Of a stretch of 64,000 nt of DNA, positions 25,258 through 33,459 are shown piece after piece (within the stretch, counting starts at the first letter, position 1; every line of letters begins with the position of its first letter). The position numbers were made by a program, and so were the translations under genes. The stretch is from Treponema sp. Lineage in GTDB: Bacteria > Spirochaetota > Spirochaetia > Treponematales > Treponemataceae. The notes beneath the pieces were generated by a model, which made no database searches, was not told the origin of the DNA, and was given only the letters and a program-made list of their open reading frames with translations. The DNA is taken from positions 96,446 through 160,445 of the forward strand of contig JAFZKN010000019.1 in NCBI GenBank assembly GCA_017553635.1, read 5' to 3'.

Positions 25258-25940
25258 TAGAAATTAAGAATATTAAAAAGTTCTTTAAAAGTCCGCGCGG
25301 TAAAGTGACTGTCTTTGATGATTTTTCACTAAAAATTAAAGAAGGAGTTTTTCTTGGTGTTGCAGGAAAATCCGGGGCTGGTAAGAGTACGCTCCTTTCG
25401 ATTATTGCAGGGCTTCAAAAGCCGGATGAAGGAAAAGTTGTCATAAACGGAACTGATATTTTTACTTTGTCTGATAAAGAATTATGCGGTTTTAGAAATG
25501 AACATATTGGTTTTGTTTCGCAGGAACAAAGCTTTTTAGAAAACCTTTCGGTACTTGATAATGTAAGACTTCCGTATTATATAAATTCACGCAGAACAAA
25601 AAACAATGCTAAGAAAAACAATGTCGGAAAAAATGATGACGACGATTTTGTAACAGAGCGCGCAACAGGGCTCCTTAAAAAACTCGGTATCGAAAATCTT
25701 TTGCAAGCATATCCGAGAGAACTGTCTGGAGGGGAAAATCACCGTGTTTTAATTGCCCGCGCTTTGATGAATGATCCAAAAATCATTCTTGCAGACGAAC
25801 CTACAGAATCTGTAGATGAAAAACAGACTAAAGAAATAATTAAAATATTCCGTAAACTCTCTGATGACGGTAAAACCGTAATACTTGTAAGTCATGATAA
25901 AAGTGTACTTGGTGAATGTGATAAAGTCATAAAACTCTAG
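25254..25940 (+). CDS. ABC transporter ATPase, LolD/MacB type
   Basis: A 228-residue ATPase with Walker A GKSGAGKSTLLSI, Q-loop FVSQEQSF, signature LSGGENHRVLIARAL, Walker B IILADEPTES and H-loop VSHD. A short charged insertion (RRTKNNAKKNNVGKNDDDD, residues about 116-134) sits before the signature. It overlaps the permease gene and completes a DUF4418-permease-ATPase unit under the shared sulfur operator. LolD-type systems move lipids, lipoproteins or small molecules across or out of the inner membrane. Substrate unknown. Confidence 0.87.
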   Translation: MIEIKNIKKFFKSPRGKVTVFDDFSLKIKEGVFLGVAGKSGAGKSTLLSIIAGLQKPDEGKVVINGTDIFTLSDKELCGFRNEHIGFVSQEQSFLENLSVLDNVRLPYYINSRRTKNNAKKNNVGKNDDDDFVTERATGLLKKLGIENLLQAYPRELSGGENHRVLIARALMNDPKIILADEPTESVDEKQTKEIIKIFRKLSDDGKTVILVSHDKSVLGECDKVIKL

Positions 25941-25952
25941 TCGGCAGTCAAC

Positions 25953-25973
25953 ATGGCAACGGGTTGTTGCCAT
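25953..25973. other. stem-loop between convergent genes
   Basis: Perfect 8-base arms ATGGCAAC and GTTGCCAT flank a GGGTT loop between the ABC ATPase and the convergent PLP-enzyme gene. No strong T-run follows on either strand, so it is only a possible terminator. Confidence 0.4.
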
Positions 25974-26002
25974 ATGCTTATTAGTAATTTATAACCGGGC
26001 TA

Positions 26003-27235
26003 TTACTGATTTATTGCCTGTTTGAGATCTGCGATTAAATCATCAGAATTTTCTATTCCAACAGAAAGTCTTAATGTCTGTTCTGTAATTCCGTTTTCAA
26101 GTCTGACTGCTTCCGGTACATCTGCATGGGTTTGAGTTACAGGATATGTGATAAGACTTTCTGTTCCTCCAAGACTTTCTGCATACTGAATCAACTTTAC
26201 ATGGCGTAATATCGAAAGTGCACGCTCTGTAGTATCTGTCTGGAATGTAAGCATTGCTCCAAAACCGCGGGACTGCTTTTTCTGTATTTCATAACCAGGA
26301 TGTTCTTTAAGACCAGGGTAAATTACATGTGTTACGCAGTCTACGGTTTTAAGCCACTGTGCAATTTTGAGTGCATTTTCCTGCGCTTTTTCCATTCTGA
26401 GAGAAAGTGTTTTTATTCCGCGAAGAACAAGCCAGCTGTCAAAAGGCGCAAGACCTGCCCCTGTTGTCTTTATGAGAAATCGAAGCTTTTCCTGAACATC
26501 AGTTCGGTTGGTAATTATAAAGCCTGCAAGAGTGTCGTTGTGTCCTGCAAGATACTTTGTTCCTGAGTGAACTACGATATCAGCTCCGAGTGCAAGCGGA
26601 TTCTGAAAATACGGTGACATAAAAGTATTATCGACAATTAAAAGCAGGTTATGATTTTTTGCAAGTTCTGCTGTTTTTGCAATGTCGGTAATATTCATCA
26701 TCGGGTTAGTGGGAGTTTCTATATAAATTGCTTTTGTTTCCGGTTTTATAAGTTTTTCAATATTTTGAGTTGAACAGTTTACGCGGGTAAAACTTATTCC
26801 ATTTTTAATATTAACGTTATCAAAAAGCCTTATAGTTCCGCCGTATAAATCGCTGTCTGCAATTATGTGATCGCCGGGATTAAATAATTCCATCAAAAGA
26901 GAAATTGCAGCCATGCCGGAAGAAAGGGCAAGGGCGTCGACTCCGCCTTCGAGTTGACAGATGATTTTTTCTAACTGTTCCCGTGTAGGATTTTGCAGTC
27001 GAGAATAATCAAAGCCTGTACTTTGTCCAACTCCCGGGTGTGCATAAGTTGCTGTCTGGTAAATCGGATAACTTACTGCACCGTAGTGATTGTTGAACGG
27101 TTTAAAACTGTTGCATCCTATTCTGTGACATGTCTGGTTTCTAAAACTCGGACAGCTTTCTTCTTTTGAACAAGTCCCTGCATCTACGGCATCTTTATCT
27201 AAGTGAATGCATTTTGTCTCTATAGAATATGACAT
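26003..27235 (-). CDS. Cys/Met metabolism PLP enzyme (MetB/MetC/MetY-like)
   Basis: A 410-residue member of the trans-sulfuration family. Sites visible: YSRLQNPTREQLE, SSGMAAISLLMEL, DSDLYGGTIRLF, VDNTFMSPYFQNP and the PLP lysine in HSGTKYLAGHND. It could make cystathionine or homocysteine/methionine from an activated homoserine plus a thiol, or cleave cystathionine. Unusually, residues 9-41 carry five cysteines (AGTCSKEESCPSFRNQTCHR and GCNSF) before the conserved core. It is the last gene of the operon holding nifX-like, nifDK-like and ABC transporter genes, so it may use the thiol released by the reductase. Confidence 0.85.
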   Translation of the reverse strand: MSYSIETKCIHLDKDAVDAGTCSKEESCPSFRNQTCHRIGCNSFKPFNNHYGAVSYPIYQTATYAHPGVGQSTGFDYSRLQNPTREQLEKIICQLEGGVDALALSSGMAAISLLMELFNPGDHIIADSDLYGGTIRLFDNVNIKNGISFTRVNCSTQNIEKLIKPETKAIYIETPTNPMMNITDIAKTAELAKNHNLLLIVDNTFMSPYFQNPLALGADIVVHSGTKYLAGHNDTLAGFIITNRTDVQEKLRFLIKTTGAGLAPFDSWLVLRGIKTLSLRMEKAQENALKIAQWLKTVDCVTHVIYPGLKEHPGYEIQKKQSRGFGAMLTFQTDTTERALSILRHVKLIQYAESLGGTESLITYPVTQTHADVPEAVRLENGITEQTLRLSVGIENSDDLIADLKQAINQ

Positions 27236-27246
27236 AATTACTCCAA

Positions 27247-28011
27247 TTAAATTGAATACTCAACTTCGTGAACTTTGCCGCCAAAATTTAATATTTCAAG
27301 AATTTTATTGCGGTAAAGTGCAAAAGTATCCTGAACTCTGACACGCGGGCGCGGGAGTTTAATGTCGATAACTGCTTCGACACGACTAGGGCGCGCGCTC
27401 ATTACAACTACTTTGTCACTCATGTAAATTGCTTCATCAACATCATGAGTTACCATGAGCATTGTCATATTGTTTTCATTTTTGATGCGTAATATTTCGT
27501 CCTGAAGGTTCATTCTTGTAAAAGCATCAAGCGCGCCTAATGGTTCATCAAGAAGAAGAACTTTCGGGTGACCTACAAGCGCCCGCGCAAGAGAAGTCCT
27601 CTGCTGCATTCCGCCTGAAATCTGGTGCGGATAAGAATTTTCAAATCCGTTTAAGCCAACAAGATTGATGATTTCGTTTACATCATTTTTGTGTTCTTTA
27701 TAAATCTTTCGTGCTTTTAGTCCAAATGCGATGTTTCCTTTTACTGTAAGCCAGGGGAAAAGATTTGACCCCTGAAAAGCAAAACCTCTGTCGCTTCCTG
27801 CTTTTATGATTTTTTCTTCGTCAAGTAATACTGTTCCGTCAAACTGGCGTTCAAGTCCACCTATGATTCTAAGAAGAGTAGACTTGCCGCATCCTGAAGG
27901 CCCTATAAGAGATACAAAGCTTCCAGGTTCTATATCAAGAGAAAAATTATTTAAAACATGCACGTCATCAAAGCTTTTATTTACATTGTTTATTTTTATA
28001 TTGCCTACCAT
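27247..28011 (-). CDS. ABC transporter ATPase, sulfonate/nitrate/taurine type
   Basis: A 254-residue ATPase of the SsuB/TauB/NrtD group. Walker A is GPSGCGKSTLLRI, signature ISGGMQQRTSLARAL, Walker B VLLLDEPLGALD, H-loop VTHDVDEAI. The start at 28011 (MVGNIKINNVNKSF) has AAGGAG seven bases upstream; the longer frame adds seven residues. It overlaps the permease by 7 bases. With the permease and binding protein it forms an importer for a small organic anion or neutral compound, here probably an organosulfur compound. Confidence 0.9.
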   Translation of the reverse strand: MVGNIKINNVNKSFDDVHVLNNFSLDIEPGSFVSLIGPSGCGKSTLLRIIGGLERQFDGTVLLDEEKIIKAGSDRGFAFQGSNLFPWLTVKGNIAFGLKARKIYKEHKNDVNEIINLVGLNGFENSYPHQISGGMQQRTSLARALVGHPKVLLLDEPLGALDAFTRMNLQDEILRIKNENNMTMLMVTHDVDEAIYMSDKVVVMSARPSRVEAVIDIKLPRPRVRVQDTFALYRNKILEILNFGGKVHEVEYSI

Positions 28012-28967
28012 CTGATTACTCCTTTCTGCCATACCATTATTTTGTCACGAACTTTAAACAGCATTGTTAAAATGAATGAACACAAAACAGCTATTATTAT
28101 TAAACCTGCATATACTCCGTCATATTGCATGACAGATTTCTGCCAGTTTATATACCAGCCGATTCCTTCTGAGTTTCCGTTCATTTCTACAGCCATTAAA
28201 GTTGCAAAAGAAGAAACGATTCCGTAGAAGAGTCCTAAAAAAATCTGAGGTAAGCTTGCCGGAACTGCGACACGAAAAACCTTAAAAAATGTATTTGCAC
28301 CAAGAGTTTCACTTACTTCGAAAAATACTTTGTTTACACTTTGAATTCCGCTTGCTGTCATAAGCGTAACCGGGAACCACACTGCAAATGCAATTAAAAA
28401 TACGTTTGCTCCGTGTGTTGTAGGAAATACACTTAATGCCAGAGGAATCCACGCCGTTGTCGGAACTGGACCTAAAAATTTTGTTACAGGATTTAACCAG
28501 TATCCGACATGACGGTTATAACCTAATGCAAGTCCTGTAAAAAATCCTGTTACAAGTCCAAATATAAATCCCTGAGAAAGAAGTCCGAGGGAAAACAAAA
28601 GATTTTTAACAAGAAAACCTTTTTGCAGCCATAATAATCCTGTAATTCTATCAAGTGACGGAAAGTAAAGAACAGGTAAAAGCCGTGTTTTTGAAACAAC
28701 TGTGTTAAGCAGCGCAAGAAATAAAAACAGACCTGCGTAAAATGGGGCTTTTGATAAAAGTTTTTTGCCAAAATCTTTTGCAAAAATTCCTGCTATAAAA
28801 CAAACAGCAAGAATAATTACTGCTGCAAGGAGAAAACACATGTAAAACGGATGAGGCATTTGTTTTTGCTTTCCGCTTTCTGGAAGTGCAAAATAGAGTA
28901 GTGCAGAAACTGCTGCCGAAATAAACGGGAGCAATGCTGTTAAAAAAGTTTTTGCTTTTTTGTTCAT
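28005..28967 (-). CDS. ABC transporter permease, SsuC/TauC-like
   Basis: A 320-residue permease with about eight helices. The start at 28967 (MNKKAKTFLTALLP) follows a perfect AAGGAG; the longer open frame is not used. The BPD-transport loop with the EAA-type motif appears as FFEVSETLGANTFFKVFRVA followed by VPASLPQIFLG. Two extra helices at the N-terminus (residues 8-60) are additional to the normal SsuC layout. It stands between the binding-protein and ATPase genes and is the only permease in the cluster, so it probably serves both binding proteins. Confidence 0.88.
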   Translation of the reverse strand: MNKKAKTFLTALLPFISAAVSALLYFALPESGKQKQMPHPFYMCFLLAAVIILAVCFIAGIFAKDFGKKLLSKAPFYAGLFLFLALLNTVVSKTRLLPVLYFPSLDRITGLLWLQKGFLVKNLLFSLGLLSQGFIFGLVTGFFTGLALGYNRHVGYWLNPVTKFLGPVPTTAWIPLALSVFPTTHGANVFLIAFAVWFPVTLMTASGIQSVNKVFFEVSETLGANTFFKVFRVAVPASLPQIFLGLFYGIVSSFATLMAVEMNGNSEGIGWYINWQKSVMQYDGVYAGLIIIAVLCSFILTMLFKVRDKIMVWQKGVIRW

Positions 28968-29001
28968 GGTTATCTCCTTATCTGGTAGTTTTTTTGTATT
29001 T

Positions 29002-30084
29002 TTAATTTTCAAGTTTAGAAATTGTAGTTTCTGAATATGTCCCGTCTTCGTTATAAATATATGAATCCGGTACATCATCAAAGCTTACAAAATGCTCATT
29101 TACAAATTTATCTTTGTCAGAAACATTCTGCATTACGCCCATGTCTACAAGTTCAGAAATCGATTCTTTAACTGTTTTTCTTGCAAGGCTTACAGATGGT
29201 GTGTAGTTGTATGTTGTCAAAAGATATGCGTTCTGGTTTACATCTCCTGTCATCTGCTTGTTTTCTATCTGAAGTTCTGCAGAATCTTCAGGATGTGCCT
29301 GCACATAAGCACTTGCTTTTAATACAGAGCGTATAAATGCTTTTGTATGTTCAGGATATTTTTCTGCAACCTCTGTTGAGACAAATGTAAGACAGCAGTA
29401 TTCCTGACTGAATTTTTCGTCTTCTGTTGTATCAAGAATTTTTCTAAATCCGTAATCTTTTTCTGCAAGGTATGCAATAGGATCATGAAGTCCAACTGCT
29501 TCTACAGCACCGTTGTTAAGTGCAAGAGGAAGATCAGGCATGTTGTAAACAGCAATTTTAAATTCAGCGTCAGGTCCATAAGCTTTTAATCCAAGTTCAT
29601 GAAATTTTCTCTGGAATGCAATTGTAGAAGAATCTTGAACGCCGCAAAAACCGATTGTCGTTCCTTTAAGGTCTGCTACTGTTTTATATGGTGAATCTGC
29701 GCGTACATAAAATTTTGTACAGCCCGTGTGAACACCAGTTAAAAAACTTATTTCTAGACCGTTGTCCATCTGAGGAACAAGGCTTCCTGCAAGTCCAAGT
29801 GATGCATCAATCTTTTTGGCTACTGCAAGTTCGCTTGCCTGCTGAATGTTGATTTCGATTGTTTCGTATTTGAGACCGGCTTTTGAAAACTCTTCTTCAA
29901 AGATGCCTTTGTCGATTGCGATGTGAAGTGGTGCTCCACAAAGGCCTGAGTTTGCAGTTCCGATTTTAAATACAAAATCTTTATCTGCTTTTTTGCCGCC
30001 ACAGGAAATAAGATTTGTGCTCAATACGGCTGTTACTGCGAGGGTTGCTATGACCGACGCGATTTTAGTTTTTGATTTTTTCAT
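29002..30084 (-). CDS. ABC transporter substrate-binding lipoprotein 1 (NrtA/SsuA/TauA-like)
   Basis: A 360-residue lipoprotein. Start at 30084 (MKKSKTKIASVIATLAV) with AAGGAG upstream; lipobox LISC places the lipidated Cys at about 28. The mature fold starts FVFKIGTANSGLCGAPLH, the NMT1/SsuA-like ligand site, then GTTIGFCGVQDSSTIAFQRK. It is a close paralogue of the second binding protein, with long identical stretches such as KILDTTEDEKFSQEYCC. It should capture the imported substrate for the adjacent permease/ATPase. Taurine, nitrate, sulfonate and thiamine precursors are family ligands; the sulfur context favours an organosulfur compound. Confidence 0.9.
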   Translation of the reverse strand: MKKSKTKIASVIATLAVTAVLSTNLISCGGKKADKDFVFKIGTANSGLCGAPLHIAIDKGIFEEEFSKAGLKYETIEINIQQASELAVAKKIDASLGLAGSLVPQMDNGLEISFLTGVHTGCTKFYVRADSPYKTVADLKGTTIGFCGVQDSSTIAFQRKFHELGLKAYGPDAEFKIAVYNMPDLPLALNNGAVEAVGLHDPIAYLAEKDYGFRKILDTTEDEKFSQEYCCLTFVSTEVAEKYPEHTKAFIRSVLKASAYVQAHPEDSAELQIENKQMTGDVNQNAYLLTTYNYTPSVSLARKTVKESISELVDMGVMQNVSDKDKFVNEHFVSFDDVPDSYIYNEDGTYSETTISKLEN

Positions 30085-30094
30085 TTTATACTCC

Positions 30095-31384
30095 TTATAA
30101 GTTGTCATATAAATCTTCTGTTAATGTTAAGCTTCCGCGATATCCTGAATAAGTTCTGTTAAATACAAGACGTTCGTTCATAGGGAAAGTTGCATTTAGA
30201 TACTGAATTTCTTTTTCGAGAGCAACTTCCTTTTCATTAGTGCTGCCTACCAGAAGCGAAATATCTTCCGGCTCCTCGCGGATTGCCTTATTGATTTCCC
30301 ACTGGTCGCTTGCAAAAACAATCTTAGGAGGATTTGCGTATTCAAGTTCACTTATCTCTTTGATGATTCTTTCCTTATCTTCCGGACGGAAAATATTTTC
30401 TGTAATCACTACGAGGACCGGAGAGAAGCTGTAATCGTTTGCAAGATAACGTGTAATTGCAATTGCATTTGATGCATCTCCTGCAACTGCAAAGCGTTTC
30501 CAGCTTAACTGTCCGATTGACTGAGCAAGATATGAGTAAACGTAATCTTCTTCTTCCTTAACTACTCTGTTTACAAGTTCGTCGTCAAGTTTAAGGGCAG
30601 AAGCAACTTCGCGTACAAAGCGTGTAGTATCTGTTGCTCCTACAGGAACAAACGGGAATCTTATCGAAGGCACTCCGAATTTCTTTTCAAACTTTTCTGC
30701 AGGTCCTTTAAAAAGCCATGGATTTATGATGATATTAAGAGCTGCTTCTGAGCAGTGTTCGACAACATCGATCCCCTGGTGCTTTGTAAAGAAAGTATTC
30801 ACTTTAAGACCGAGCTTATTTAAGATTCGTTCAATCTCTTCAAGAGTTCCTGCCCAGAACGGATCGTGGTAAGGAACGATTCCGAAGATGTTTACGAGGT
30901 CTGCTTTTTTCTTTGTTGCAGGCTGGATTACTTTGTCGATAAAAGTGTTCCAGACTGTTTCGTATCCTAAAAGACTGTCACCGGCAAAACCCGGAGTGTC
31001 GATTGCAAAAACTTTGTGTCCTTTTTCGGTAAATTCATAGGTTACGCTCTGAATGTCGTCGCCGATGATCCCGGCTGTACAGCCTGTAAGAACAAAGTAA
31101 GCCTGTGCATCGATGATGTCGATTGCACCCTGAATTGTCGTACGGAGTTTATTTGCTCCACCAAAAACAACTTCCTTTTCGAGCATGTTGCTTGAAGGAA
31201 GTGATACGCCGCTTACAAAGCATGCGTGCTTATGTCCGCTCTGTCCCTGTTCGGCAGCAGTTGTCTGCATACAGCATCCCGGTCCTGAGTGAAGGATAGG
31301 ACAAACATGATCTATAGCTGCAAGTACGGAGTTGATTCCCGAAAGAACGCAGCCTCCGCGTGGATTTTCTGTAACAAAACTCAT
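30095..31384 (-). CDS. nitrogenase-like beta subunit 1 (NifK/MarK-like)
   Basis: A 429-residue member of the NifD/NifK/NifE/NifN superfamily. The three P-cluster cysteines are present: Cys12 (RGGCVLSG), Cys37 (HSGPGC) and Cys102 (VLTGCTAGIIGDD). It is much shorter than Mo-nitrogenase NifK (over 500 residues) and lacks its N-terminal extension. NifN scaffolds usually lose part of this triad, so an intact set argues for a catalytic or P-cluster role. It lies 15 bases after its alpha partner and 10 bases before binding protein 1. I infer a C-S bond reductase of the methylthio-alkane reductase kind; dinitrogen is unlikely. Confidence 0.85.
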   Translation of the reverse strand: MSFVTENPRGGCVLSGINSVLAAIDHVCPILHSGPGCCMQTTAAEQGQSGHKHACFVSGVSLPSSNMLEKEVVFGGANKLRTTIQGAIDIIDAQAYFVLTGCTAGIIGDDIQSVTYEFTEKGHKVFAIDTPGFAGDSLLGYETVWNTFIDKVIQPATKKKADLVNIFGIVPYHDPFWAGTLEEIERILNKLGLKVNTFFTKHQGIDVVEHCSEAALNIIINPWLFKGPAEKFEKKFGVPSIRFPFVPVGATDTTRFVREVASALKLDDELVNRVVKEEEDYVYSYLAQSIGQLSWKRFAVAGDASNAIAITRYLANDYSFSPVLVVITENIFRPEDKERIIKEISELEYANPPKIVFASDQWEINKAIREEPEDISLLVGSTNEKEVALEKEIQYLNATFPMNERLVFNRTYSGYRGSLTLTEDLYDNL

Positions 31385-31399
31385 TCTAGTCCCCCTGTC

Positions 31400-32845
31400 T
31401 TAGTCGCCGATGATATATTTGAATGCATCCTGTTCGTACCAACTGTCGCGATACGGAAGTTTTACATGCTCTGCAATTTTTTTGTTGAATCCTGGATTAG
31501 AAAGCTGGTCTGCAATTTTATTTCCAAGATACAAAAGTCCGTCGTAACCCATTGTCGGTCTCTTACCGTCAAGAACGTGTGTAGTTGGAATTCCAAGCTT
31601 TGCTGCCCAGTCTGGTACACCGATAAATGCATCCGGTTTAAGTTTCTTTACAAGGTTAACCTGTTCAAACGGCTGCATGTTTGCAATGTCTATTACAAAG
31701 TCTTTGTGGATTCCGTTTAAGTATTCAACATCGACCTGTGCGTCTGCATCGTATGTAGGTGTTTCAAGTCCGACAAGCTTCATTCCAAAGTCATCGATGA
31801 GAGCGGCTGCTGCAAAAGATCGTCCTGTTCCGCCGCAGATAAATACACGCTTTCCTTCAAGACGCGCTCTTATTTTTGCAACGAGAGGTTCGATGCGTTC
31901 GTGTTCGCGAGCGATGATTTCTTCGACTTCTTTTTCTTTTCCGATTACTTTTGCAATTCCGCGGTACCACTTGTCTGTATTGCGGATTCCAATCGGCATT
32001 ACTGTGTGTGAATACGGAATACCGTAATCTTCTTCGAGGGTTTTCATAAACTCGTCTGCGAATACCTTACAGATACTTGTAGAAGCTGCTGCCTGCGGAA
32101 TGCGTTTTATTTTTTCGAGTGAACTGTAAAATGGAATGTAGTTCACTTCGGCGCCGATAAGATTTAACATGCGCTCCATTTCTTTCTGGTCGGCAAAGCT
32201 TACTGTTGTCGGTGCAAAGAGATTTATGAGATTTGGAATCGTTTCTTTTTTTTCTTTTTTGAGAATGTATTTGTTGATCGACAAAAATGCTGCATCAAAT
32301 CCGCTTGCACAGATTTTGCTTTTAAATCCTTCGCAGTGAATCGGAACAATCGTAGTATCCTGATATTCATCACCTAAATCCTGGCAGATAGAATCAATGT
32401 CATCTCCAATAATTCCAGAAGCACATGAGGCATACACAAAAATGAGTTTCGGGTTGTAGCGTTCCACTGCTTTTCTTACAGATTCACGGAGCTTCTGTTC
32501 ACCGCCGAAGACGACACTTTTTTGATCAAGGTTTGTAACTATGATGCGCGGATTTTTAATAAGCTTTTCACCACGGTGAGCCTGTCCTACGCGGAACATA
32601 TCGACAGCCATTATCGTACAACCGACGCAGCCCTGAGGTGAGTGCGAAATAAAAACAGAATCTTCAAGGCTCATAAGACATGCCATTGAGTTAATCTGCT
32701 GGCACTGCAAGCCCTGTGCAAAGCTACGGTCTGCGCGCTTTAAACATTTTCCTGCAAACTGCTGTTGAGCAGATGCACTTGATCCGCCAAAATCGTTTAC
32801 ACGGCCTTCACGACTTTCTCTTACTCCTGAATACTGAACTGCCAT
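31400..32845 (-). CDS. nitrogenase-like alpha subunit 1 (NifD/MarD-like)
   Basis: A 481-residue NifD-family protein. P-cluster ligands are Cys48 (GLQCQQI), Cys73 (HSPQGC) and Cys141 (YASCASGIIGDD). The residue equivalent to cofactor ligand Cys275 is Cys259 (SICKVFADEFMKTLEEDYG). The FeMo-co histidine (His442, motif YHGYDG) is replaced by Met432 in PTMGYDGL. Homocitrate-binding genes are absent nearby. An AGGAGC ribosome site supports the start, which lies 38 bases inside the preceding nifX-like gene. The C-terminal motif KLPYRDSWYEQ is shared with alpha subunit 2. It probably carries a NifB-derived Fe-S cluster and reduces an organosulfur substrate with NifH. Confidence 0.87.
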   Translation of the reverse strand: MAVQYSGVRESREGRVNDFGGSSASAQQQFAGKCLKRADRSFAQGLQCQQINSMACLMSLEDSVFISHSPQGCVGCTIMAVDMFRVGQAHRGEKLIKNPRIIVTNLDQKSVVFGGEQKLRESVRKAVERYNPKLIFVYASCASGIIGDDIDSICQDLGDEYQDTTIVPIHCEGFKSKICASGFDAAFLSINKYILKKEKKETIPNLINLFAPTTVSFADQKEMERMLNLIGAEVNYIPFYSSLEKIKRIPQAAASTSICKVFADEFMKTLEEDYGIPYSHTVMPIGIRNTDKWYRGIAKVIGKEKEVEEIIAREHERIEPLVAKIRARLEGKRVFICGGTGRSFAAAALIDDFGMKLVGLETPTYDADAQVDVEYLNGIHKDFVIDIANMQPFEQVNLVKKLKPDAFIGVPDWAAKLGIPTTHVLDGKRPTMGYDGLLYLGNKIADQLSNPGFNKKIAEHVKLPYRDSWYEQDAFKYIIGD

Positions 32846-33284
32846 TTGTTGCTCCTATTTTTTTTACCAGTGTCTGGTGGTTATCAATTTTAAAATAATA
32901 CGCCGTTACTTTTTCGAGCGCTTCTTTTACGGTTACGTCAACGTCAAAACTTGATATAGCTTTTTTTTCAAGCTGCTTAGTAACGTTAAAGCCAATTTTT
33001 TCTGCTATGACGGCTCTTACATCAGATATAATCTGAACTTTTGCAGAAGCAGTACCTGTGCAGCCATTGCCATGACCGCCGCATGATCCAGACTCTTTTT
33101 GACCGCCGCAGCATTCGCTGTTTTTTTTACCGGCAGTTTCCTGACTTTCATCATATTTTCGGATTTGCCCTTCAGTAAAATTTCCGGCATCATCTACCTC
33201 ATATATATGGAAGCTTTTTGCTTCTCCAAAGTGGAGGTTTACATTTATTCCGTCTGAACTTGCAACTGCAATTTTATAAGCCAT
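32808..33284 (-). CDS. NifX/NafY-like cofactor-binding protein with Cys-rich insert
   Basis: A 158-residue protein of the dinitrogenase iron-molybdenum cofactor-binding family: it starts MAYKIAVASSDGINVNLHFG and has FHIYEVDD, as in NifX, NafY and the NifB C-terminal domain. Residues about 57-77 are an insertion rich in Cys, Gly and His (CCGGQKESGSCGGHGNGC). Its end overlaps the start of the alpha-subunit gene by 38 bases, indicating coupled translation. It likely carries or hands over the NifB-derived cluster to subunit pair 1. It is the first gene of the third operator-controlled operon. Confidence 0.83.
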   Translation of the reverse strand: MAYKIAVASSDGINVNLHFGEAKSFHIYEVDDAGNFTEGQIRKYDESQETAGKKNSECCGGQKESGSCGGHGNGCTGTASAKVQIISDVRAVIAEKIGFNVTKQLEKKAISSFDVDVTVKEALEKVTAYYFKIDNHQTLVKKIGATNGSSVFRSKRKS

Positions 33285-33308
33285 ATAACAAATTCCTATA
33301 TTAGTCTT

Positions 33309-33367
33309 ACCTATATAATAACTAGGTAAGACTAATATAGCGTTTATAACCTACTAAGTCAATAGGT
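33309..33367 (-). promoter_or_regulatory. promoter of nifX-like/nifDK-like operon 1 with two operators
   Basis: Minus strand: TTGACT (33362-33357), 17 bases, TATATT (33339-33334). Operator A at 33349-33367 (ACCTA-N9-TAGGT) encloses the -35. Operator B at 33309-33327 covers the expected transcription start. Both are perfect in the ten conserved bases. Confidence 0.82.
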
Positions 33368-33416
33368 ATTTACAAAAAATGTGTATTTTTCAGGAGTTGA
33401 AAGTAAGAAGATTTTT

Positions 33417-33451
33417 GATGGCAGTACAGCCTTATTATCTGTACAGCCATC
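33417..33451. other. stem-loop downstream of binding protein 2
   Basis: Thirteen-base arms GATGGCAGTACAG and CTGTACAGCCATC pair with a single mismatch. The loop is about 9 bases. The T-run lies on the plus-strand side, so for the minus-strand operon it is an A-tract followed by a hairpin with only a weak T-rich tail. It is a possible operon terminator. Confidence 0.5.
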
Positions 33452-33459
33452 ATATTTTT

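Noticed and set aside
25953..25973. Strong terminator between convergent genes
   Set aside because: The stem is perfect but no T-run follows on either strand, so it is listed only as a stem-loop.
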